A DNA stretch of 7,920 bases. Source: Actinomycetes bacterium (lineage in GTDB: Bacteria > Actinomycetota > Acidimicrobiia > Acidimicrobiales > RAAP-2). The translations under genes and the position numbers were made by a program. Positions 1 through 5,897 of this stretch are shown piece after piece; position 1 is the stretch's first letter, and each line of letters opens with the position of its first letter. The notes below the pieces were generated by a model. It worked only from the letters and a program-made list of their open reading frames with translations. It was not told the origin of the DNA and ran no database searches. Location: NCBI GenBank assembly GCA_021801615.1, contig JAJYXS010000148.1, positions 1 to 7,920 of the forward strand. Direction: 5' to 3'.

Positions 1-2080
1 GCGGGTCCGGCGCATCGTCGAGGCCTACCTCGTCCCCTGGTTCGCCCCCCGCACGACCACCATCGCGGACGTCACCTACTTCATGGCCCACGAGTGGCTG
101 CTCCAGCTCGTCGGGCGCACCGACAGCCAGCCGGCGGCGATGCTGCGAGACCAAGCACCCGAGCAGGCTCCCCGCACGGCGGGTGCCGCGGGGGAGGTGG
201 GCCTGGCCGAGGCGGCCGGGCTCTGCGGGCTCAGCCTTCCGACGCTCCGCCGGCGCTGGCAGGACGGCCAGCTCCCCGGCGCCTACCGCGACGCCAAGGG
301 ACATGTCCGCGTCCCCGCCCGGGCGCTCCGCCACGTCCACGGCGCCACGGGTCCCAAGCCGACCGGGCTGTCGAAGCGCTACGTGTCCGACGCCTTGTGG
401 ATCCTGCGCAAGATCATGGCCTTCGCTCGAGCCAACGGCCTCTTCCCACCCGGCTTCGACCCAACCGAAGGCCTCGACGCGCCGCTCCCCGACGCCGCGG
501 TCGCCCGAACGGGACGGCCGTCCAGCCAGCCCCGCCCGCTCAGCCTGAAAGAGTGCGCCCAGATCGCCTCCCACCTGCACGCTGTCCACCAGCTCGTCTT
601 CTGGCTGCAGCGCATCATGGGGCTGCGGATCTCCGAAGCCTTCGGCCTCCTCGTCGGCGACGTTGTCGACCTCGGCGAGACCGGCATGCTGGCCGTCCAG
701 GGCCAAGGCGGGCGGACCTTCCAGGTGCGCGACGACACCGGGAGCATCGTCGCCGTCGCCCGCAAGGCGACCGCCAAGACCGCGGCGGGTTCCCGGGTGC
801 TCGTCGTGCCGGCCAAGATGATGGAGCTGCTCCGTGTCGCCATCGACGCGTTCCACACCGACCCCGACACCGGTGAGATCGACCCGACGGCTCGACTCGT
901 CCCGGGCATCCACCAGTCCAGCACCGGCGGCCAGCTCGGCTACCACCAAGCCCTCGCCGTAGCCGCCAGCAACGAGTCCCTCGGCACCGAGCACCTCGGG
1001 TTCCGGGTCTCCTCCCACCTGTTGCGTAAGAGCTGCGCCACCGACCTCGCCTGGTCAGCCGGCATCGAGGACAGCGTCCGGCGCCGCTTCATGGGACATC
1101 GGGCCGGCGAGGACGTCTTCGGGCGGATCTACACCCTCGACCACCCCGACGTCGCCCCCCTCGCCAAGGTCGCCGCCCTCCTCGACGACAACATCACCAC
1201 CCAGATCACGACCCTTCTCACCCCGACCACCCGCACCGTCCACTGGGGGAAGACCAACCCGCTCTGCTTCCGCGCCGATCACGTCAGCGCCGTGCTCGCC
1301 GCCGCCGGTTGGCAAGTCGAGCCCGGCGACCCCGACGACCCGCTCTGCGACGCCAACCGGGTCGCCGAAGAGCTCGGCATCGTCGCCACCACCGCCCGGC
1401 GCTGGATGACTGACGGCACCATCCGAAGCGTCGTCGCCCCCGACGGCGACGGCGTACCACGGCGGTACAGCAGGATGAGCGACGTCTGGGCCCATCGCGA
1501 CCAGCTCGCCGGGGTGATCCGCCTCTCCGACCTCGCCGAGCAACTCGGTGTCCGCTACGACGAGATCTACCGGTCCACGCGCCACCTCGGCCTCGTCCCT
1601 GAACAGCACCCCACCAGCCGGGAGTTCACCCTCACGGCCGAGGAGGCCGAGGCGCTACGGACAGAGCACGAGCGGGTCCGCGCGCTGCACCGCCGCTCGA
1701 TGAAGCTGCCCGCAGCCGCCCGCCAGCTCCAGCTGAGCTTCACCACCATCCGCCTCCTCGCCACCCGGGGCGACCTCGAGCTCGACCCCGAGACCGACAC
1801 CAGCGGCGCCCGCTTCGTCACCCGCGCCTCGGTCGAGGCATGTTGGATCGCCCGAAACGAAACTCGGCGCCGCACGGCTCAACCGACGGCCACGGTGCCC
1901 TTCGCCGAGGTTGTCCGCTTCACCGGTTTCGGCCGGCGGGAGGTCGTCGACCTCATCCGCTCCGGGGTCCTCGAAGAGCTCCCCGGCCGTCACAGCACTT
2001 GCGAGATCACGGCCGCCAGCCTGGACGCGTGGCTGGCTGGCAAGAACTCGGCGGTTCAAGACACCGTGCAGACCTCGTAA
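1..2080 (+). CDS. Tyrosine recombinase (phage-type integrase) with multiple HTH modules, 5'-partial
   Basis: The frame is open from base 2 with no stop, and its first codons read like an integrase core-binding domain (EAYLVPWFAPRTTTIADVTY), so the ATG at 83 is internal and the true start is outside the window. Residues below count from that ATG. The catalytic set is complete: R182 in GLRISEAFGLL, K232 in the beta-hairpin (ATAKTAAGSR), H312 and R315 in HLLR, H339 in MGH, and nucleophile Y350 in GRIYTLDHP (codon 1130-1132). The family cuts and rejoins DNA through a 3'-phosphotyrosine to integrate or excise mobile DNA. Two features are odd: an HTH-like segment at about 38-82 splits the core-binding domain, and about 300 residues with four HTH-like modules follow the tyrosine, where most integrases end. 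It converges on the minus-strand operon. Target site and partner are not visible. The recombinase identity is secure; the role of the HTH modules is inference. Confidence 0.93.
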   Translation, partial: RVRRIVEAYLVPWFAPRTTTIADVTYFMAHEWLLQLVGRTDSQPAAMLRDQAPEQAPRTAGAAGEVGLAEAAGLCGLSLPTLRRRWQDGQLPGAYRDAKGHVRVPARALRHVHGATGPKPTGLSKRYVSDALWILRKIMAFARANGLFPPGFDPTEGLDAPLPDAAVARTGRPSSQPRPLSLKECAQIASHLHAVHQLVFWLQRIMGLRISEAFGLLVGDVVDLGETGMLAVQGQGGRTFQVRDDTGSIVAVARKATAKTAAGSRVLVVPAKMMELLRVAIDAFHTDPDTGEIDPTARLVPGIHQSSTGGQLGYHQALAVAASNESLGTEHLGFRVSSHLLRKSCATDLAWSAGIEDSVRRRFMGHRAGEDVFGRIYTLDHPDVAPLAKVAALLDDNITTQITTLLTPTTRTVHWGKTNPLCFRADHVSAVLAAAGWQVEPGDPDDPLCDANRVAEELGIVATTARRWMTDGTIRSVVAPDGDGVPRRYSRMSDVWAHRDQLAGVIRLSDLAEQLGVRYDEIYRSTRHLGLVPEQHPTSREFTLTAEEAEALRTEHERVRALHRRSMKLPAAARQLQLSFTTIRLLATRGDLELDPETDTSGARFVTRASVEACWIARNETRRRTAQPTATVPFAEVVRFTGFGRREVVDLIRSGVLEELPGRHSTCEITAASLDAWLAGKNSAVQDTVQTS
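194..328 (+). other. Excisionase/MerR-like HTH inserted in the integrase core-binding domain
   Basis: Encodes residues 38-82 (from the ATG at 83). LAEAAGLCGLSLPTLRRRWQ has the pattern of the DNA-binding-domain excisionase/HTH_17 family, and a wing-like stretch follows (DGQLPGAYRDAKGHVRVPA). The flanks look like two halves of one SAM-like core-binding domain: the piece up to about residue 15 and the piece at about 96-135 (SKRYVSDALWILRKIMAFAR). The module therefore appears inserted rather than appended. The domain call rests on pattern reading only. Confidence 0.6.
1343..2038 (+). other. C-terminal array of four HTH-like modules in the integrase
   Basis: Four consecutive segments each show a helix-turn-helix pattern followed by a short wing: residues 421-473 (RVAEELGIVATTARRWMTDG), 478-525 (LSDLAEQLGVRYDEIYRSTR), 540-590 (LPAAARQLQLSFTTIRLLAT) and 605-652 (FAEVVRFTGFGRREVVDLIR). 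The first and fourth are the clearest; the second and third are more diverged. Modules of this kind in excisionases bind DNA, so the array could read a long asymmetric attachment site or make the protein its own directionality factor. That role is inference. Confidence 0.55.
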
Positions 2081-2189
2081 TGTGCTCCGATCAGGCCGAC
2101 GTGCAGTTTGCGATCGTCGTCGACGTTGTGGTCAGGCAGTTGGGTGATCTACTGGCGGTTGCAGCAGACCCACGTTCTCCCAAAGGCCT
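2081..2189. other. Convergent intergenic gap, integrase versus defence operon
   Basis: This is 109 bases between the TAA of the integrase and the TGA of the small minus-strand gene. I looked for a bidirectional terminator and found only an 8-base palindrome without a loop (CGTCGACG, 2118-2125) and no U-tract. No attachment-site repeat could be recognised without the other end of the element. Confidence 0.6.
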
Positions 2190-2627
2190 TCAGCGTGGCC
2201 CGACCACAAGCAGATCTTGGTTCTCGCCACGGTGCCACTCCACCTGAATGGGCCGCTGATGGTGAGGCTGTAACGCCGCGTTCCACATAGGGTCCACGAC
2301 GCAGTAACCCTGACTCGCAAAACCACCGCCAGTCCTGACTCGTCCGGTATAAGTCACCCGAAAACGCCGATTTTGGGAGTATGGCGAAGGCACTACTACA
2401 TCTGGATCCAATTGCCAGAGGATATCAACGTGCCGCACGTAAGGGACGGGCTCGGCAGCTGCGGCGGCGGCATGGTCAAGGTAGTCCCGTAGGTTCTCCC
2501 AGTTGCCTGCGATGTCGGGTCCAGTGGATACGGCTGAAAGGCGCAGCAGCTCATCGACACTGTCCACACGGATTGCCATGGTCTGTCCATCGTTAGCCTG
2601 GTCCCAGATCTTGAAGTCGAATCCCAC
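2190..2627 (-). CDS. Unrecognised 145-aa protein at the end of the helicase-methyltransferase operon
   Basis: Starts at a GTG two bases after the methyltransferase stop and ends TGA. A good Shine-Dalgarno (GAGGAG, 2643-2638) lies inside the last codons of the methyltransferase, 10 nt from the GTG, so it is very probably translated by coupling. Composition is that of a soluble cytoplasmic protein: 145 residues, rich in Trp, Asp and Tyr, no signal peptide or membrane segment. The first half (about 14-85) has an alpha/beta look with GNWENLRDYLDHA, then an Ala6 run and HVDILWQLDP. The second half (about 88-145) looks beta-rich. I do not recognise the family. The segment around GNWENLRDYL faintly recalls the barstar consensus (G.N.DAL.D.L), but this is weak and no barnase-like partner is visible. 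Codon use is AT-richer than the integrase and helicase and matches the adjoining methyltransferase 3' part, suggesting the two arrived together. Gene reality is well supported; function is unknown. Confidence 0.82.
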   Translation of the reverse strand: MGFDFKIWDQANDGQTMAIRVDSVDELLRLSAVSTGPDIAGNWENLRDYLDHAAAAAAEPVPYVRHVDILWQLDPDVVVPSPYSQNRRFRVTYTGRVRTGGGFASQGYCVVDPMWNAALQPHHQRPIQVEWHRGENQDLLVVGPR

Positions 2628-2629
2628 TC

Positions 2630-3590
2630 TTAGTACGCTCCTCGGTGATTTAGTGGTAGAGCTGCAAGGAATGATTTTTTCATAGTCGTGCTGCCGCCGC
2701 CCATTGCATTTCCCCCCAACTCTTGAACAAATCGGTGGGTCGCGTAGTCTGATAGCAAATAGGAACAGAGCGAATCGAGTTCATCAATATCGTCGTTAGG
2801 ATGAAATATCGAGAAGGTTGAAACCGCTCCTATATATTCACCTTCCCGATCAACAAAGCATTCGATTTGCTTACTCAAACCTGCAACGAGAATCTTTGGC
2901 CGTCGCGAGTTATCGAGCCGCCTGAGTAGACTCTTGGTCATTTCTGAAGACGGACGAATTCGGGGACACGTGTAATCCCGTTTCAGGTATCGACAAGTGG
3001 CCTTACCCCATAGGCAGAATCCGGGTTCAATAAGGCCAGTCGTGACTAGCTTTGGGAAGGGTCTGTCCGGCTCGTCCACTACTAGGGGGACGACATCGTA
3101 AGCATCCCCGGTGGTCATGCTTGCAGCGACTGAGAACGTGTCGGCAACAATTGGGCCCGACCAGTGCTCTGCTACTCCTTTACCGTCTTCGAGAAGCTGT
3201 CCGATTGCAGACCACCAGTTGTCACTTTCGATAAGGCCGTGTGACCATTGAGCAGTAGCTGGATCATCGTCTCGGCTAACCCAACACTCAGGATCAGGTC
3301 CAAGCGCGATCAGTGCAACAAAGACCGCTGGGCCCACGAAGAGGTCCGAGCGATTAGGCGCGTAAATTAGATTTGGTCGGAGCGTGGGAGGCAAATTGCC
3401 CCTTAAGATTCTGGCGGCGGGAGAGTTTAGGACAGCCCGCGGCTGTACAAGTGCAACACGGCCATTGTCATGAACTAACTTGAGTGCGCCAGACAGGAAG
3501 TAATACGACAGATCTGCCGTTCCTCCAATGTTGTCATGCGTGAAACGAAGGAATTGCTTCAATGCGGCCGCAACGCCTCCCTCGATGGCG
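2630..3590 (-). other. AT-rich 3' segment of the methyltransferase (probable swapped specificity region)
   Basis: Rows counted by eye give about 40-53% GC across 2641-3420 (24/60 in 2821-2880, 25/60 in 2761-2820) against 42/60 in 3601-3660 and similar or higher further into the gene. Codons change too: residues about 839-847 read CCA AAT CTA ATT in place of the G/C-ending codons used upstream. The change falls just after NPPF, so the catalytic core is native and the target-recognition part looks foreign. Confidence 0.75.
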
Positions 3591-5893
3591 TTCACGAACG
3601 GTGGGTTGCCGAGGACGAGGTCAAAGCCTCCGCGCCAGCCGTCCTCAGACGCGGAGTCGGGCGTGAAGACCTCGGGAAAGGCGAGGTGTGGGTGGAGGAA
3701 GCGGTAGCGGTTGGATAGGTCGACGACGAGGGCGATCGCGTCAGGGTTGTCGATGCGGTCTGCGGCGACTGCACGGAGCGTCTGGTCGGTGATGGCCGGG
3801 GAGCCGGGCGTCTTGGGGGAGAGGAAGGCGGCGCACCAGGTGTCGGCCACGAGTTTGGCGAGGCGGGCGTCGTCGGACGACAGCAGCTCCTGCCAGTGCT
3901 GTTGCTTGCGGCGAAGTCCTTCGGCAGTGGTGTCGTCCTCGGCGTCGAGGAGCTCGACTGACTTGGCCAGCTGCTCGGCGGCGGCGAGAGCGGAGTCTCC
4001 GAGGGCGAGGAGGCCTTGGTTGCGCTGTCGGCGCTCGGCGGCGTTGGTCTTCTTGCGGACGGCAGCGATCGCCTTATCATCGCCTTCGATGGGTTTGAAT
4101 GCCTCGTCCGGGATGCCGTCTGCGACGAGGCGGGGGTTGGTCCCGACGAGCCCATTGCCGCAGACGATGTGGTGGTCGAGAAAGCGGAGAGGTAACCCCG
4201 GTTCGACAGCGTCGAGCCAGAGGTTCACCTTGGCGAGCTCGGCCGCCATCGGGTTCAGGTCGATACCGTAGACGCACCGCCCCACCACCTGACGGAGCGC
4301 GTGACGTGCCGCTTCCGGCGTGGGGTTCAGCTCGCCGGTCTGGAGTGCGGCGAGACGGTTAGCGATCCGCCGGGCGGCGGCGGTGAGGAAGTGGCCCGAG
4401 CCGCATGCTGGGTCGAGCACCTTGATGGACAAGATCGCTTGGATTGGATCGGGGGCGGCTTCCGCTTCGTTGAGTAGCGGGTCGAGCGCCTGGTCGAGGA
4501 GGGTGGCGATGAGGCTGGTCGGGGTGTAGTAGCTCCCGGTGGACTTGCGCTCGCTGCCGGCTACGGCGAAGAGCTCGAAGCGTGCCGCGGCGATCTCGAG
4601 GCGGGGATGGAGCTCGAGGAGGCTCTCGTAGACGCTGCCGAGCTCCTCTGGGCCGAGGTTGGCGAAGTCGACGCGCTGGAGTGCCCGGTCCTGCTCGGTG
4701 TAGGCCAGGTGGCGTACGGCCTTGAGGAGGTCGTTGTTGGAAAGGGCTGCGCCGTCGAGGTCGGGGCAGGCGTCGGGTGACCAGAGGAACGACCCGAGTG
4801 CGGGGACGCCGATCTTGGCGATCCCGTTGGCGCCTAGTGCCACGAAGACGGGGGCAAGGGATTCGAACAGGTCGGAGTGGCGGGTCCCACGGTGGCGTCG
4901 GGCATGGTCTCGTATGCGGCCGAGGGAGTAGTAGCGGGCGTAGTGCTGGCGAGCCTGGTCGCTCGTCGCCGGCGGATGGAACAGGTCGCGATCTTCGGCC
5001 ACGAGGAGGAAAACGAGCCGGTAGACGAGGCGGAGCACTTGGCGGTGGTAGTCCTCGACGCTGAGCTTGCCGTCGCGGAGCCGTTCGCGTAGTTCGGCAT
5101 TGCCGGGTTGGGCGAGGAAGCCGCTGCCGAGCGAGGTGATCGCCTTCTCGAATCCGGTCCGCAGCGTGTCGAGGGCTCGTACGCCTTGCTGACGTGCTTC
5201 ACCGATCCAACGCTCCAGCCAGCACTGCTCTGGCTGTTCTGCCTCGAAGCGGCTCTCGTGGCAGACCATCCACAGAACGGCGAAGTCGGTGAAGACCTGG
5301 TCGGCGAACATCGCTTCGAGGTCGAACTCGACGTAGGAAGCCCGCGTGAGGCTGGTGTTGTCACGAAGGAGGCGCAGTCGCCTGCCGTTCGACAGGATCG
5401 CCCAGAGATGGTCCTCGGAGCGGTTGAGGAGCTCTTGGACCATGGAGGACGGGGCCGCAGTGGCGGCGCCGGCCACGCCTTTGGTGCGTCGATCGAGCTC
5501 GACGTCGGTACCGAGGAGGTGGATGGGAACCGCTCCCCAAAGGTGCGAGATCGGGTACTCGCGCCCGGCGACGGTGATCGCACTCGCACGCTGGAGTCGT
5601 CCGAAACCGAGCTCGGCGAACAGCGGCAGCAGCCAGCGTTCACGGGTGACGGTCGTTGCCCGCTCGCCGGCAGGGAGCTTGGCGAGCTCGGTTGCGAACG
5701 TGGTCCAGGCGCCCTGGAGCTCGGTCCAGGACCGGTTGATGGCATCGCGAAGGCGTCGCCCGGAGACGAGGTGGTAGTCGTCAGGGCTCGTCCCCGAGAG
5801 GCTGTTCGGCTGGCGGGCGAGGCGTGCGAGCAGGTCGGAGGAGAGCAGACCGCCCTCGGTGGTGATGGTGGCAAACGGGCTGCGGGGGGCCAT
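2630..5893 (-). CDS. Large Eco57I-type N6-adenine DNA methyltransferase, DrmMI-like
   Basis: Predicted to transfer a methyl group from S-adenosylmethionine to adenine N6 in DNA. From the ATG at 5893 it is 1087 residues. GSYYTP at 453-458 precedes the SAM-binding motif I (LDPACGSGHFL, about 493-503), followed by an acidic motif II region (YGIDLNP, 542-548) and catalytic motif IV NPPF (763-766). Residues 1-440 form a helical N-terminal region typical of large Eco57I/PglX/DrmMI-type enzymes (RERWLLPLFAELGFGRL, 84-100). I see no PD-(D/E)XK nuclease motif. The C-terminal ~220 residues should be the target-recognition domain. I chose ATG 5893 because it follows the helicase TGA by one base and opens a family-like N-terminus; a longer frame from 6019 would overlap the helicase by 125 bases and add a Pro/Ser-rich shadow. 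From about codon 765 onward GC content drops sharply, so the gene looks mosaic. The class is secure; the DISARM assignment is moderate. Confidence 0.9.
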   Translation of the reverse strand: MAPRSPFATITTEGGLLSSDLLARLARQPNSLSGTSPDDYHLVSGRRLRDAINRSWTELQGAWTTFATELAKLPAGERATTVTRERWLLPLFAELGFGRLQRASAITVAGREYPISHLWGAVPIHLLGTDVELDRRTKGVAGAATAAPSSMVQELLNRSEDHLWAILSNGRRLRLLRDNTSLTRASYVEFDLEAMFADQVFTDFAVLWMVCHESRFEAEQPEQCWLERWIGEARQQGVRALDTLRTGFEKAITSLGSGFLAQPGNAELRERLRDGKLSVEDYHRQVLRLVYRLVFLLVAEDRDLFHPPATSDQARQHYARYYSLGRIRDHARRHRGTRHSDLFESLAPVFVALGANGIAKIGVPALGSFLWSPDACPDLDGAALSNNDLLKAVRHLAYTEQDRALQRVDFANLGPEELGSVYESLLELHPRLEIAAARFELFAVAGSERKSTGSYYTPTSLIATLLDQALDPLLNEAEAAPDPIQAILSIKVLDPACGSGHFLTAAARRIANRLAALQTGELNPTPEAARHALRQVVGRCVYGIDLNPMAAELAKVNLWLDAVEPGLPLRFLDHHIVCGNGLVGTNPRLVADGIPDEAFKPIEGDDKAIAAVRKKTNAAERRQRNQGLLALGDSALAAAEQLAKSVELLDAEDDTTAEGLRRKQQHWQELLSSDDARLAKLVADTWCAAFLSPKTPGSPAITDQTLRAVAADRIDNPDAIALVVDLSNRYRFLHPHLAFPEVFTPDSASEDGWRGGFDLVLGNPPFVNAIEGGVAAALKQFLRFTHDNIGGTADLSYYFLSGALKLVHDNGRVALVQPRAVLNSPAARILRGNLPPTLRPNLIYAPNRSDLFVGPAVFVALIALGPDPECWVSRDDDPATAQWSHGLIESDNWWSAIGQLLEDGKGVAEHWSGPIVADTFSVAASMTTGDAYDVVPLVVDEPDRPFPKLVTTGLIEPGFCLWGKATCRYLKRDYTCPRIRPSSEMTKSLLRRLDNSRRPKILVAGLSKQIECFVDREGEYIGAVSTFSIFHPNDDIDELDSLCSYLLSDYATHRFVQELGGNAMGGGSTTMKKSFLAALPLNHRGAY
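2638..2643 (-). promoter_or_regulatory. Ribosome binding site of the small gene, inside the methyltransferase coding end
   Basis: Minus-strand GAGGAG overlaps the codons for His-Arg-Gly-Ala near the methyltransferase C-terminus and sits 10 nt before the GTG at 2627. It is the strongest Shine-Dalgarno I see at any junction here. It decides the GTG start and points to coupled translation. Confidence 0.65.
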
Positions 5894-5897
5894 GTCA
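5891..5897 (-). promoter_or_regulatory. TGA-C-ATG stop-start junction, helicase to methyltransferase
   Basis: On the minus strand the helicase stop TGA (5897-5895) is followed by one base and the methyltransferase ATG (5893-5891). The 20 bases before the ATG are pyrimidine-rich and contain no convincing Shine-Dalgarno. Translation probably restarts by termination-reinitiation, which would tie methyltransferase output to helicase output. Confidence 0.6.

Noticed and set aside
2118..2125. CGTCGACG palindrome as a terminator between the convergent genes
   Set aside because: Only four base pairs per arm with no loop and no T-tract; it is a common word in such GC-rich DNA.
2673..2680. A-run in the methyltransferase (ATG AAA AAA TCA on the minus strand) as a programmed frameshift site
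   Set aside because: It reads Met-Lys-Lys-Ser within a conserved-looking C-terminal motif, and the frame ends normally 14 codons later. No alternative frame product or stimulatory structure was evident.
2630..5893. Methyltransferase as BREX PglX or as a type IIG restriction-modification fusion
   Set aside because: No other BREX gene is in view and no PD-(D/E)XK nuclease motif was found in the N-terminal region. The immediately upstream SNF2-like helicase fits a DrmD-DrmMI pair better, though PglX kinship cannot be excluded without a tree.
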